Below are positions 6,994 to 15,458 of a stretch of 45,278 nt of DNA, piece after piece. Position 1 is the first letter of the stretch. Each line of letters opens with the position of its first letter. This DNA is from an uncultured Prevotellaceae bacterium (GTDB lineage Bacteria; Bacteroidota; Bacteroidia; Bacteroidales; Muribaculaceae): NCBI GenBank assembly GCA_905210415.1, contig CAJLWM010000010.1:1-45278 (forward strand), given 5' to 3'. The notes under the pieces are model-generated. The model was given only the letters and a program-made list of their open reading frames with translations, made no database searches and was not told the DNA's origin. A program made the translations under genes and the position numbers.

Positions 6994-9240
6994 ATGAAAA
7001 AAACAGTTTTGCGAATAGCTGCGTTTTGCGCCTTGGGCTTAGCAGCCCTGCCTATGTGGGGACGCAAAAACGTGAATACGATAAAGGAAACCATTGTTGA
7101 CAATTCAATAGTGTTTCCTGAGAGTTTCGAAACCGATACCAAAGCGTTGATGAACAACTGGTATCTGAAAAACTACACCGTTCTCGACTCATATGTAGAA
7201 AACTCTAAGGCCGACGGGGTGAGCGACGAGGTGTACATCCAGCGACTTCGAGCTATGCCTACAGCCATTGAGATGCCTTTCAACTCTGTGGTGAAGACCT
7301 ATATAGAAATGTACACCGAGCGCCGACGCACCCTCGTGGAGGAAATGCTCGGCATGAGCCTCTACTACATGCCTATTTTCGAACAAGCCCTCGAGAAAGA
7401 AGGCCTGCCTTTGGAACTGAAATATCTGCCGGTCATCGAATCGGCTCTCAACCCTGAAGCGGTGTCGCGCGTGGGCGCTACTGGCCTGTGGCAATTCATG
7501 ATAAGCACAGCAAAGGGATTAGGCCTTGAGGTGAACAGCATGGTGGACGAACGCCGCGACCCATATCGCTCTTCTGCTTCGGCTGCCACCTACCTCAAGA
7601 GCCTCTACAACATCTATCACGACTGGTCGCTTGTGATTGCCGCCTACAACTGCGGTCCGGGCAACGTGAACAAGGCGCTTCGCCGCGCTGGGGGCTCTGG
7701 CAAAGACTTTTGGGAGATATACCCTTATCTGCCTAAGGAAACTCGTGGCTATGTGCCCGCATTCATCGCAGCCAACTACGTAATGACTTACTTTAAGAAT
7801 CACAATATCAGCCCAAGTCTGGCAAAGAAGCCTTTGCTCACCGACACCATCGCCGTGAGCCAACGCATCCACTTCAACCAGATTAGCCAAGTGCTGAATA
7901 TGCCTCTCGACGAATTGCGCGTGCTCAACCCACAATTCCGTCGCGACGTGATTCCTGGCGACACCCGCGCCTACACTCTCTGCCTGCCTACTCATCAAAT
8001 CTACAGTTTCATCATGAGCAAGGACAGCATCCTCAACTATCGCAACGACCTCTATGCTCGCCGCGATGTGGTGCAACCTGCCACCCTCAACGAAGACAAG
8101 GTCACTGGCGTGGAAGGTGTAGACTTCAACTACGAAACACAGACCGTAACTAAATGGCACAAGGTGGGCCGACGCGAAACTCTCAGCAGCATCGCCCGCA
8201 AATATGGCGTCACCACCACAAGCATCAAGCGAAGCAATGGCCTGAAGCGCTCAAGAGTGACCCGCGGTCAGTCTCTGAAGATTGTCACAACCCAACGTGT
8301 GAAAGTGCCTATCGAGAAGTCTGACGAACAGGTCAACGACGAATTGATGGCCGACAATGGCGAAAACGTTACTGAGGTAACAACCAACGAAACCATCAAC
8401 AGCGAAAGCAATCAAGAGGTGGATCAAGAACCAAAGGAGAAAGCAAAGCCTCAACATAAAGAACCTCAAAGCAAGCCAAGCCGCAAGGCAAACAGCGACG
8501 GCATCGTCACTAAGCACACCGTGCGCTCTGGCGAATCGCTCTACCGCATTGCCACCGACAACGGCATCACCATCGACGAGCTCAAGGCTGCCAACGGCAT
8601 CACCGACGACGCTGTGCAAGCAGGCATGGTGCTCACCATACCAGAACCAGGCACCGTGTCGGCAAGCAAGATCAAGGCCAACAAGGCTAAGCAAAGCCAA
8701 GTTAAAGCCACTAAGCACACCGTGCGCGCTGGCGAGTCGCTCAACAAAATTGCCACAGAAAACGGCATCACAATTGATGAACTCAAGGCTGCAAACGGCC
8801 TAAGTAGCAACATGATTCACGCTGGCGACGTGCTCACTATACCTGCCAAGGGCGAAACCTCGAAGCACTCTTCGGTTGAGAAGAAACGCGAAACAGTGAA
8901 CCACACCGTGCGCTCTGGCGACAACTTGGGCAAAATCGCCAAGAACTACGGCGTAACGGTTGACGAAATCAAGGCTGCCAACGGCATCAGCGGCAACAAC
9001 ATCATGGTGGGTCAAACATTGGTTATCCCTACTGATGGCAGCACCGCAAAAGCCGCTCCTGCCAAGAAGCAAAAGGCCGAAAGAAATCGCACTCACACCG
9101 TACGCTCAGGCGAAACTCTTGGCGCTATCGCTGAGAAATATGGCACTTCAGTATCGGCTATCAAGCGCGCAAGTGGCATGAGAAGCGACCGTCTCAGCAT
9201 CGGACAAAAACTCACCATCCCTGCCAAGAGAGGCCGTTGA
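6994..9240 (+). CDS. MltD-like membrane-bound lytic transglycosylase with five LysM domains
   Basis: The 748-residue exported protein has a signal peptide at 1-24. The SLT (family 1 transglycosylase) domain at about 115-260 carries the catalytic Glu149 (LPVIESALNP), AVSRVGATGLWQFM and AAYNCGPGNVNKA. These are the motifs of goose-lysozyme-like transglycosylases that cleave the glycan strand to 1,6-anhydro-muropeptides. A middle region (about 270-380) resembles the MltD linker. Five LysM peptidoglycan-binding domains follow at about 385-430, 506-550, 573-618, 636-681 and 700-746. E. coli MltD has two LysM, so this one is unusually repeat-rich. The Lys/Gln-rich segment at about 440-500 is probably a flexible spacer. 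Confidence 0.93.
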   Translation: MKKTVLRIAAFCALGLAALPMWGRKNVNTIKETIVDNSIVFPESFETDTKALMNNWYLKNYTVLDSYVENSKADGVSDEVYIQRLRAMPTAIEMPFNSVVKTYIEMYTERRRTLVEEMLGMSLYYMPIFEQALEKEGLPLELKYLPVIESALNPEAVSRVGATGLWQFMISTAKGLGLEVNSMVDERRDPYRSSASAATYLKSLYNIYHDWSLVIAAYNCGPGNVNKALRRAGGSGKDFWEIYPYLPKETRGYVPAFIAANYVMTYFKNHNISPSLAKKPLLTDTIAVSQRIHFNQISQVLNMPLDELRVLNPQFRRDVIPGDTRAYTLCLPTHQIYSFIMSKDSILNYRNDLYARRDVVQPATLNEDKVTGVEGVDFNYETQTVTKWHKVGRRETLSSIARKYGVTTTSIKRSNGLKRSRVTRGQSLKIVTTQRVKVPIEKSDEQVNDELMADNGENVTEVTTNETINSESNQEVDQEPKEKAKPQHKEPQSKPSRKANSDGIVTKHTVRSGESLYRIATDNGITIDELKAANGITDDAVQAGMVLTIPEPGTVSASKIKANKAKQSQVKATKHTVRAGESLNKIATENGITIDELKAANGLSSNMIHAGDVLTIPAKGETSKHSSVEKKRETVNHTVRSGDNLGKIAKNYGVTVDEIKAANGISGNNIMVGQTLVIPTDGSTAKAAPAKKQKAERNRTHTVRSGETLGAIAEKYGTSVSAIKRASGMRSDRLSIGQKLTIPAKRGR

Positions 9241-9300
9241 CCACAAAGTGAAACGACAACAAAATGAGATAGTTTGTTTAATCAATAATTTGTAGAGATT

Positions 9301-9540
9301 ATGAACAAAACGGAATTAGACAACTGGTGGTGCGGACTCACTCGCACACAGAAGGAAAGAATTGCATCGAAAGCAGCCACCAAGCAAAGCGGCACTCCCA
9401 CTCGCGTGGAATATCCTGTCTGCACACAATGGTGGAACAGTGTAGACACCGAACGCAAACAAGCCATTCACGACCATTGTACCGACGTTCACGGCTATCT
9501 GCTCGACGAGTGGAGCGAAGGCAAAGAATACAGTTATTGA
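9301..9540 (+). CDS. Small soluble protein with duplicated WW-x-x-L motif, unknown function
   Basis: The 79-residue protein has no signal peptide or membrane span. It carries two copies of one motif: NWWCGLTRTQKERI (9-22) and QWWNSVDTERKQAI (44-57), that is WWxx[LV]x4Kx2I. This points to a tandem of two short helical hairpins. It has its own terminator downstream and a 60-base gap after the transglycosylase. No function is known to me. Codon use and the internal duplication argue that it is a real gene. Confidence 0.7.
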   Translation: MNKTELDNWWCGLTRTQKERIASKAATKQSGTPTRVEYPVCTQWWNSVDTERKQAIHDHCTDVHGYLLDEWSEGKEYSY

Positions 9541-9572
9541 TGCTGCGCTAACTCACATCACAGCATAACAAA

Positions 9573-9608
9573 CCCTCGAAAGCATCAATGCTTTCGAGGG
9601 TTTTTATT
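9573..9608. terminator. Bidirectional terminator between convergent genes
   Basis: A perfect 12-bp stem (CCCTCGAAAGCA / TGCTTTCGAGGG) with TCAA loop is followed by TTTTTATTTTT on the plus strand. A shorter TTTGTT follows on the minus strand. It separates the small plus gene from the minus-strand gene ending at 9624. Confidence 0.9.
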
Positions 9609-9623
9609 TTTCTAACCGAAGAG

Positions 9624-10877
9624 TCACTTCACAATCTTAGCAGTCATCTTGCTGCCATCAACTGTAGCCACGGTCACAACGTATACGCCATTAGTCATCA
9701 TAGCGGTGCTGAATGTGGCCTTAGCGCCATCTATCGCAGCATCCACCGGCATCATTGCGCCAGACACCGAATATACGGCAATCGCCTTTATCTCCTTTGG
9801 AGAAGACACCATCACCGATTCGCCATCCGCTCTCACCTCAAGCGCACCATCTACCTTGATTTGAGCCACCGACGATGTAATAGGCTTAGGCTCGGAGAAA
9901 TTAGCAATAGCACGAGTGCGGCATACGTGGAAATATTGCTTCGGTTGTGCCTGTGAAAAACCTCCTTCAAACGACAGGAATGTGGCAAACTCATCATTGT
10001 ACATTGTCGACGACCAGTATTTATCGGCAGCCAGTTCCACACCGCCCTTTGCTTTCTTCAGATTGGCATTGAATGCATTACGAGCCTCTGGGTAAGGGTT
10101 AGTGTCTGGTTGACCATCCTTATATACCATAGTCACGCTATTACCAGTCCAGTTGTTTATTTGATTCTTGCTTGCATCGGCATCCTTTTCCACCCAAGTG
10201 AGTCCACACGAAGCAGCAAAAAGTTGGCGCAACTCATCCACGGCTGGCAAATGCCATTTCACTTTGTCATTCGACTTGTCGGCGCACCACTTTGCAGCAG
10301 GGAATGCTGTTTCCCAACCTTCAATCTTAGCAATTTCTTCACAGTTGGCCTCGCCATTGAGTGCGTCCTTTGCATTAGGCACAGCAGCTTGGGCATCCGA
10401 CCACTTGAGCTCTACAGCATCATCAAGGCTGACAGCTTTGCCGCTCTTGCCATCGGCAGCAATAAAGTATATCAAACCTATGCAAGTTTTTCCGTCCACC
10501 ACAGAGCCAGCCTCCCAAGTGCCATCGTCAAAGAGGAATTGACCCACCTTAGCAGCCTTGATGGCCACCGTAAGATCTTTTTCGGCAGTCTTGCCACCAC
10601 AAGTGGCTCTAATCACCGTGTTGCCAGGAGCCATGCCACGCATCTTGCCCTTGGCATCGATTGTAGCCACACGCGGTTCTGATGACGACCATTCCACGGT
10701 TGCACCCGCAGCAGCCTCGGCAGGGAGTATCTGCACCGCATAAGTGCGACTACCGCCAACTGCAATTTTTGTTTGAGTAGTGGTGATTGTAATTGATTCA
10801 ACAGGCACACTTTGTGCCAAAACAGGCAATGCCGACAATGCAAATGTCATCATTGTCATGAATAGAGCTTTTTTCAT
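9624..10877 (-). CDS. Secreted Ig-like (BIG2) and DUF1566-like protein with C-terminal sorting-like domain
   Basis: The 417-residue protein has a signal peptide (1-22, ending VLAQ). A bacterial Ig-like BIG2 domain covers about 24-105 (VESITITTTQTKIAVGGS…ATIDAKGKMRGMAPGNTVIRATCGGK). A DUF1566/Lcl-type domain covers about 110-330 (GTWEAGS…WHLPAVDELRQLFAA…YWSSTMYNDEFATFLSFEGG…RTRAIANF). The last ~75 residues (IAVYSVSGAMM…MTNGVYVVTVATVDGSKMTAKIVK) resemble type IX-secretion sorting domains. It is probably a surface or outer-membrane-vesicle protein. No binding partner can be inferred. It is transcribed alone. Confidence 0.8.
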   Translation of the reverse strand: MKKALFMTMMTFALSALPVLAQSVPVESITITTTQTKIAVGGSRTYAVQILPAEAAAGATVEWSSSEPRVATIDAKGKMRGMAPGNTVIRATCGGKTAEKDLTVAIKAAKVGQFLFDDGTWEAGSVVDGKTCIGLIYFIAADGKSGKAVSLDDAVELKWSDAQAAVPNAKDALNGEANCEEIAKIEGWETAFPAAKWCADKSNDKVKWHLPAVDELRQLFAASCGLTWVEKDADASKNQINNWTGNSVTMVYKDGQPDTNPYPEARNAFNANLKKAKGGVELAADKYWSSTMYNDEFATFLSFEGGFSQAQPKQYFHVCRTRAIANFSEPKPITSSVAQIKVDGALEVRADGESVMVSSPKEIKAIAVYSVSGAMMPVDAAIDGAKATFSTAMMTNGVYVVTVATVDGSKMTAKIVK

Positions 10878-11042
10878 ATAGATTAGTTAGTGTGTAAATA
10901 AAAAATTCGTTTTTACCAAAGTGTATGCATTTCAGTTATGTTTGCATACAAATGTAAACATAAATTTCATTATTCGCAACGCATCACCACAAAAAGTGCA
11001 ATATCGCACATCTCATTAATAATATTTATTCCAACTAATGGC

Positions 11043-11097
11043 AGACTATGCGAATTAAAGACAAGCAAAAGACACCCTATAAAAACTGAGAGACTTC
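11043..11097 (+). repeat. Possible degenerate half-copy of the palindromic intergenic repeat
   Basis: The stretch containing TATGCGAATTAAAGAC and CCTATAAAAACTGAGAGAC aligns with the right arm of the element at 14415-14594 (TTGCGAATTAAAAAG … CTTATAAAAACCGAAAGAC). The outer arm and left half are absent. The rest of the 10878-11226 gap shows only the terminator below. Confidence 0.4.
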
Positions 11098-11174
11098 AAT
11101 TCACCACTAACTTTTGTGGCATTTCAGTCGGCTTTTTTGTGATTACTCAAATCACATCATAATAGCAGCCCTCG

Positions 11175-11211
11175 ATAAAAGGCGCAAGATTCCACATCTC
11201 ACGCCTTTTAT
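11175..11211 (-). terminator. Terminator-like hairpin after the LemA-TPM operon
   Basis: A 10-bp inverted repeat (ATAAAAGGCG / CGCCTTTTAT) with a 17-base loop lies just downstream of the minus-strand stop at 11227. The T-run is short. Confidence 0.5.
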
Positions 11212-11226
11212 ATATAAGAGTCTCTA

Positions 11227-12036
11227 TTACCAAGATCCACCAGCGCCGCCGCCACCGAAGCTTCCGCCGCCAAAACCACCGAAGCCTCCGCCGCCAAAAC
11301 CGCTCGATGAACTGCCACCGCCGCCAAACGAGCCCGGACCGAAGATTATCGGTCCACCGCCGCCCCATGTGCCGCGATCGTTGTTTCCGCCCTTGCCGCC
11401 ATTTTTCTTTTCTGACACCAACGTCACAATCACAGCCAAAATGATTATCAGCAACAGCACCACGCCGGCATACATACCATCGTCGTCGGAATCGAGATAT
11501 TGCTCCTCGCTGAGTTCACCAGCCATAGCTGGCTTTATCACCTTCAACGCAGCATCAACACCACCATAATAGTCGTTCTGCTTGAAATAAGGTATCATTT
11601 CGTGGCGAATGATAGAGCTGCAATAAGCATCGGTGAGCACAGCTTCCACGCCATAACCTGTGGCGATAAACACCTGGCCTCCGCTGTCGGCGGTTTTAGG
11701 CTTCACAAGCACCAACACTCCGGCATTGTGCTTCTTATCGCCCACGCCCCACTTCTTGCCTATGCCATAAGCCATCTCCATCGGCTCCAAGCCTTTGAGG
11801 TCAGACATCGTCACTACGGCAATGCGATTAGACGTCTTGCGGGCAAACGTTTCGAGCGAATCTTCCATCACAGCCACCTGTTCGGGCGTGAAGATGCCGG
11901 CATAGTCCACCACCAGGCGCGGAGGATTTGGGGCGTCGGGAATCACGTCGGCAGCCAATGCCGACATACACGCTCCACTCACCAGCAGCGCCACCATAAG
12001 CACTCGCCTGCACAGGGCTATAAGATTATTCCGCAT
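11227..12036 (-). CDS. TPM-domain (YgcG-like) membrane protein with Gly-rich tail
   Basis: An N-terminal signal/anchor ends near SALAA. The TPM (DUF477) domain follows (DYAGIFTPEQVAVMEDSLETFARKTSNRIAVVTMSDLKG … VFIATGYGVEAVLTDAYC). A transmembrane helix (VVLLLIIILAVIVTLV) and a Gly/Ser/Phe-rich low-complexity tail ending GGSW complete the protein. This architecture is the classic partner of LemA. I place the start at the ATG at 12036; one at 12051 is possible and would increase the overlap with the upstream gene. TPM proteins have been linked to photosystem repair in plants and have unknown roles in bacteria. The three-gene lemA operon suggests an envelope function. Confidence 0.85.
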   Translation of the reverse strand: MRNNLIALCRRVLMVALLVSGACMSALAADVIPDAPNPPRLVVDYAGIFTPEQVAVMEDSLETFARKTSNRIAVVTMSDLKGLEPMEMAYGIGKKWGVGDKKHNAGVLVLVKPKTADSGGQVFIATGYGVEAVLTDAYCSSIIRHEMIPYFKQNDYYGGVDAALKVIKPAMAGELSEEQYLDSDDDGMYAGVVLLLIIILAVIVTLVSEKKNGGKGGNNDRGTWGGGGPIIFGPGSFGGGGSSSSGFGGGGFGGFGGGSFGGGGAGGSW

Positions 12037-12466
12037 AAGATATATCATCACTTTGTTCGTTTACATCGTCGTCAGCCCAAGGGAAATAATCCGAGAGGCT
12101 CTGCCCTATTTGAGCAATCACCTCGCAAATGCCATCAGCGGCACGATTCTGCGAGAGATATGCTTTCAAGGTATCCTTTTCCTTATTCCAAAACCCGTCA
12201 GGCACACAATCGTTTATGCCACAATCGCCAATGATGGCAAACATTCTGCTTTTATAAGCAATATACACCAACACACCATTGCGTTGGCGCGTTTCATACA
12301 TTCGCAAATTGTCGAACACCTTAGCAGCACGCTTCATCGGGTCGTTGTGAGGGCATTTCGGTTCGATATGCACACGTATTTCACCCGACGTCTGCCGTTC
12401 GGCCTTGCCGATAGCTTCCACTATGCGTTGCTGATCAGCCTCGACAATAAAATCACTCAATGGCAT
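12026..12466 (-). CDS. TPM-domain protein without membrane anchor
   Basis: The 146-residue protein consists of a second TPM domain alone: FIVEADQQRIVEAIGKAERQTSGEIRVHIEPKCP, then RQRNGVLVYIAYKSRMFAIIGDCGIN and a helical C-terminal part. It has no signal peptide and no span. It lies 12 bases after lemA and overlaps the next TPM gene, so all three are surely co-transcribed and probably coupled. The pairing of one soluble and one anchored TPM protein with LemA is common in Bacteroidota. The molecular role is unknown. Confidence 0.85.
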   Translation of the reverse strand: MPLSDFIVEADQQRIVEAIGKAERQTSGEIRVHIEPKCPHNDPMKRAAKVFDNLRMYETRQRNGVLVYIAYKSRMFAIIGDCGINDCVPDGFWNKEKDTLKAYLSQNRAADGICEVIAQIGQSLSDYFPWADDDVNEQSDDISYAE

Positions 12467-12478
12467 AACTCAGACGTC

Positions 12479-13072
12479 TTAGAAGTTTACTTCTGGAGCC
12501 TTCTCAGCGCCCTTTTCTGCCTCAAAATAAGGTTTTCGCTCAAATCCGAACATTCCAGCAAGCATATTGCCAGGGAATTGGCGAATCGACGCGTTGTAGC
12601 TTTGAGCCATCTCGTTGAAGTTCTTACGTTCCACAGCGATGCGGTTTTCGGTACCCTCAAGCTGCGATTGCAATTGCAAGAAATTCTCATTAGCCTTCAA
12701 GTCGGGATAATTCTCAGTGATGGCGAGCAATTTGCCCAATGCGCTACCAAGTTCGCCTTGAGCCTCTTGATATTTCTTTAGCGAAGCCTCGTTGAGATTT
12801 TCAGGATCGACGGTGATTTGGGTAGCCTTAGCGCGGGCCGACACCACTTTGTCGAGAGTCTCTTGCTCATGTTTAGCATAACCCTTCACGGTAGCCACCA
12901 AATTAGGAATCAGGTCGGCACGACGTTGATACACGTTTTCCACCTGCGACCAAGCAGCATCCACACCCTCTTGTTGACTCACAAAACCATTATAGGTGTT
13001 CTTCACCCACACAAAGCAGCCAAGCACAATCACTACCACTGCCACTACTGCTATTAAGCATCCTTTTTTCAT
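12479..13072 (-). CDS. lemA: LemA family protein
   Basis: The 197-residue protein has an N-terminal anchor (residues 4-23, GCLIAVVAVVVIVLGCFVWV), then the LemA helical domain. Its motifs are YNGFVSQQEGVDAAWSQVENVYQRRADLIPNLVATVKGYA (about 27-66), ENYPDLKANENFLQLQSQLEGTENRIAVERKNFNEMAQSYN and FPGNMLAGMFGF. These are highly typical of the family. It is first in the lemA-TPM-TPM operon and preceded by a good promoter on the minus strand. LemA proteins are membrane-anchored with the helical bundle outside. Their role is not established. Confidence 0.93.
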   Translation of the reverse strand: MKKGCLIAVVAVVVIVLGCFVWVKNTYNGFVSQQEGVDAAWSQVENVYQRRADLIPNLVATVKGYAKHEQETLDKVVSARAKATQITVDPENLNEASLKKYQEAQGELGSALGKLLAITENYPDLKANENFLQLQSQLEGTENRIAVERKNFNEMAQSYNASIRQFPGNMLAGMFGFERKPYFEAEKGAEKAPEVNF

Positions 13073-13140
13073 AATTATATTTATTTTACGTTGTTACTCA
13101 ATTTTATATCTCCGCTACAAAAGCGGACTTTTTCATAACA

Positions 13141-13173
13141 CAAAGATAAGGATTTATTGGAGTGTAAGAGCAA
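13141..13173 (-). promoter_or_regulatory. Promoter of the lemA operon
   Basis: On the minus strand TATCTTTG (13148-13141) matches TAnnTTTG exactly. A TTG (13173-13171) sits 22 bases upstream, slightly longer than the usual 19-21. The predicted start lies about 60 bases before lemA. Confidence 0.6.
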
Positions 13174-13359
13174 TTGCTGAAACATTTTCGCAAATGTCGC
13201 TGTATTTTCCACCTCTTTTGCTGAAATATTACCACCCAGACCGAGGCCTGACGTGGAAAACACACTAAGGTCATTTCGCCACGGAGATTCCAACGTTACT
13301 ATTTGCCAAATGTTTCCATTTTTTATTTCCCACAATGCCGTTATCCCCCATTTTTGTAG

Positions 13360-13367
13360 TATATTTG
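13360..13367 (+). promoter_or_regulatory. -7 element (TATATTTG) for pfkA
   Basis: This is an exact TAnnTTTG match 47 bases before pfkA, with no clear -33 element. Together with the lemA promoter it makes a divergent promoter region at 13073-13414. Nothing else is visible there. Confidence 0.5.
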
Positions 13368-13414
13368 TAAAGCGTATATTATACATAGAATTGAAAACGT
13401 AATATTATATTGAA

Positions 13415-14395
13415 ATGTCAAAAATCAATTGCATCGGTGTCCTCACCTCAGGAGGTGACGCACCAGGTATGAATGCTGCCATCAGAGCGGTAACTCGTGC
13501 CGCCATTTTCAACGGATTCAAAGTAAAAGGCATCTATCGTGGCTATAAGGGTTTGGTTACCAACGAAATCGTGGAGTTTAAGACACAAAATGTGTCGAAC
13601 ATCATCCAGATGGGCGGTACTATTCTGAAGACTGCACGATGCAAAGAGTTTCAGACCGAAGAAGGCAGAAAAATGGCCTACGAAAACCTTCAGAAACAAG
13701 GCATCGACGCCCTCGTGGTGATAGGTGGCGACGGTTCGCTCACTGGTGCAAGAGTGTTTGCCACTGAATATAATATTCCTATCGTGGGTCTGCCTGGCAC
13801 AATCGACAACGACCTCTTTGGCACCGACTTGACCATCGGCTACGACACTGCCCTCAACACCATTATGGAGTGTGTGGACAAAATCCGCGACACTGCCACA
13901 AGCCACGAACGCTTGTTCTTCATAGAAGTAATGGGTCGCGACGCCGGCTTCCTCGCCCTCAACGGCGCCATCGCTTCGGGCTGCGAGGCTGCCATCATCC
14001 CTGAGATTTCTACCGAAGTCGACCAATTGGCCGACCTTATCCAAAACGGTTTCCGCAAGAGCAAGAACTCTTCTATCGTGCTTGTTGCCGAAAGCCCTAT
14101 CACTGGCGGCGCAATGGGTATGGCAGAACGCGTGAAGAACGAATACCCTCAATACGACGTTCGCGTGTCGATTCTCGGACACTTGCAACGTGGTGGTTCG
14201 CCTACTGCCACCGACCGCATCTTGGCATCTCGCATGGGCGCTGCTGCTATCGACGCTCTCTTGGAAGACCAACGCAACGTGATGATCGGCGTGCACAACG
14301 ACGAAATCGTGTATGTGCCATTCTTCAAGGCCATCAAGAACGACAAACCTATCGATCGCTCTTTGCTCAAGACTTTGCGCACACTCTCAATCTAA
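13415..14395 (+). CDS. pfkA: ATP-dependent 6-phosphofructokinase
   Basis: The 326-residue enzyme phosphorylates fructose 6-phosphate to the 1,6-bisphosphate in glycolysis. Visible motifs are [15 protein letters not shown] (11-25), GGDGS at 104-108 and GTIDND at 128-133 (catalytic Asp), then [11 protein letters not shown] and [13 protein letters not shown]. Having Gly rather than Asp after GGD indicates ATP instead of pyrophosphate as donor. Length is standard for bacterial PfkA. It is a single gene with its own promoter and terminator. Confidence 0.96.
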   Translation: MSKINCIGVLTSGGDAPGMNAAIRAVTRAAIFNGFKVKGIYRGYKGLVTNEIVEFKTQNVSNIIQMGGTILKTARCKEFQTEEGRKMAYENLQKQGIDALVVIGGDGSLTGARVFATEYNIPIVGLPGTIDNDLFGTDLTIGYDTALNTIMECVDKIRDTATSHERLFFIEVMGRDAGFLALNGAIASGCEAAIIPEISTEVDQLADLIQNGFRKSKNSSIVLVAESPITGGAMGMAERVKNEYPQYDVRVSILGHLQRGGSPTATDRILASRMGAAAIDALLEDQRNVMIGVHNDEIVYVPFFKAIKNDKPIDRSLLKTLRTLSI

Positions 14396-14414
14396 CGATT
14401 ATAATAATCATAAG

Positions 14415-14594
14415 CCCAATTCGGTCATTAGGGCTTGGATGGATTTCGAGATTTTTGAAGTCAGGTTTCGATTGCTTTTTAATGAGTAATAGCCAGCTAT
14501 TGCGAATTAAAAAGAAACAAAAAATGCCTTATAAAAACCGAAAGACACCAAGCAGTAGAATTTTTTCATATACACGACCTAATGACCGATTTGG
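14415..14594 (+). repeat. 180-bp palindromic intergenic repeat, copy A
   Basis: The ends are inverted: CCCAATTCGGTCATTAGG at the left and CCTAATGACCGATTTGG at the right. The centre forms a hairpin (TTTTTAATGAGTAATAGC / GCTATTGCGAATTAAAAA). The arms pair imperfectly over nearly the whole length. Copies occur at 23602-23783 (inverted) and 30309-30490. It lies between pfkA and its terminator and has no reading frame. Confidence 0.85.
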
Positions 14595-14601
14595 AATAAG
14601 T

Positions 14602-14645
14602 CAAGCGGCGGAAACAATCATCATGCTTCCGCCGCTTGTTTTATC
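14602..14645 (+). terminator. Terminator downstream of pfkA and repeat A
   Basis: A perfect 12-bp stem (CAAGCGGCGGAA / TTCCGCCGCTTG) with a 13-base loop is followed by TTTTATC. It lies between the convergent pfkA and ubiE genes. Confidence 0.8.
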
Positions 14646-14666
14646 ATTGCGATTTCTACTAAGCCC

Positions 14667-15404
14667 TTACTTCACTCCTATATATATCGAGCATGTGCCA
14701 AACGTCATGGCTATAGCACGACAATCGGTGAAGCCAACTCTGCGCATTATCTGCAGCATCGATTCACCTTGCGGCACCGCAGCGATGCTTTCTGGCAAAT
14801 AGCTGTAGGCGCGGGCATCCTTCGACTTTGAGCGTCCGATAAACGGGATAACGCGGCGAGTGTAAATGTCGTAGAAAAATTTTATCAGAGGATTGGTAGG
14901 CGTAGACAATTCCACCACACAAAGCATGCCGCCAGGAGCAAGCACGCGATACATCTCGGCATAGCCCTGCTCAAGATGCTCAAAATTGCGCACACCATAA
15001 GCCACCGTTACGGCATCAAACGAGCCGTCGGCAAACTGTAGGTCAAGGCAATCGCCCTGCTGCAACTCTATCACGCCGTCGAGGCCTTTTTCAGCCACCT
15101 TACGACGACCTATCTCAAGCATACCGTTGCTCAGGTCGATGCCAACAATCTTCTTAGCGCCGATGCTACGGCACAACTGTATGGCAAGGTCGCCTGTGCC
15201 GGTAGCCACATCGAGCAACTGCTGAGGATGTGTCTTTGCCACCAGACGCACGGCTTTGCGACGCCACAATTTGTCAATACCCATAGTCATGCAGCGATTC
15301 ATGAAATCGTATGCCGGGGCTATCGAGTCAAACATCTGTCGCACCTGACCGGTTTTGCTTTCCTGATTATTGTAGGGGTTGATTTTTTCTGCCTTATACT
15401 CCAT
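14667..15404 (-). CDS. ubiE: Demethylmenaquinone methyltransferase
   Basis: The 245-residue class I SAM methyltransferase methylates demethylmenaquinone, the last step to menaquinone. It shows VRQMFDSIAPAYDFMN (21-36, UbiE/MenG signature), the SAM-binding DVATGTGDLA (65-74), an acidic GIDLSNGMLEIGRRKV motif and VTVAYGVRNFEHLEQGYAEMYRVLAPGG. Since Bacteroidota use menaquinone, the name menG is equally suitable. It is downstream of purC (53-base gap) on the same strand, an order (phoH-purC-ubiE) I recognise from other Bacteroidales, where aroE often follows. Here pfkA lies convergent instead. Confidence 0.95.
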   Translation of the reverse strand: MEYKAEKINPYNNQESKTGQVRQMFDSIAPAYDFMNRCMTMGIDKLWRRKAVRLVAKTHPQQLLDVATGTGDLAIQLCRSIGAKKIVGIDLSNGMLEIGRRKVAEKGLDGVIELQQGDCLDLQFADGSFDAVTVAYGVRNFEHLEQGYAEMYRVLAPGGMLCVVELSTPTNPLIKFFYDIYTRRVIPFIGRSKSKDARAYSYLPESIAAVPQGESMLQIMRRVGFTDCRAIAMTFGTCSIYIGVK

Positions 15405-15458
15405 GTTTCTTATTCGTGAGTGTGCTGTGTGATATAAATTCTCGCCTATGCCTCTCTA

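Noticed and set aside
8509..9235. Repeated DNA resembling a tandem repeat or CRISPR-like array
   Set aside because: The similarity comes from coding for successive LysM domains, with no constant repeat/spacer structure. No CRISPR array was seen anywhere in the window.
11500..12234. Long plus-strand frame opposite the TPM genes
   Set aside because: It is antisense to two clear TPM-domain genes and shows no domain or usable start context.
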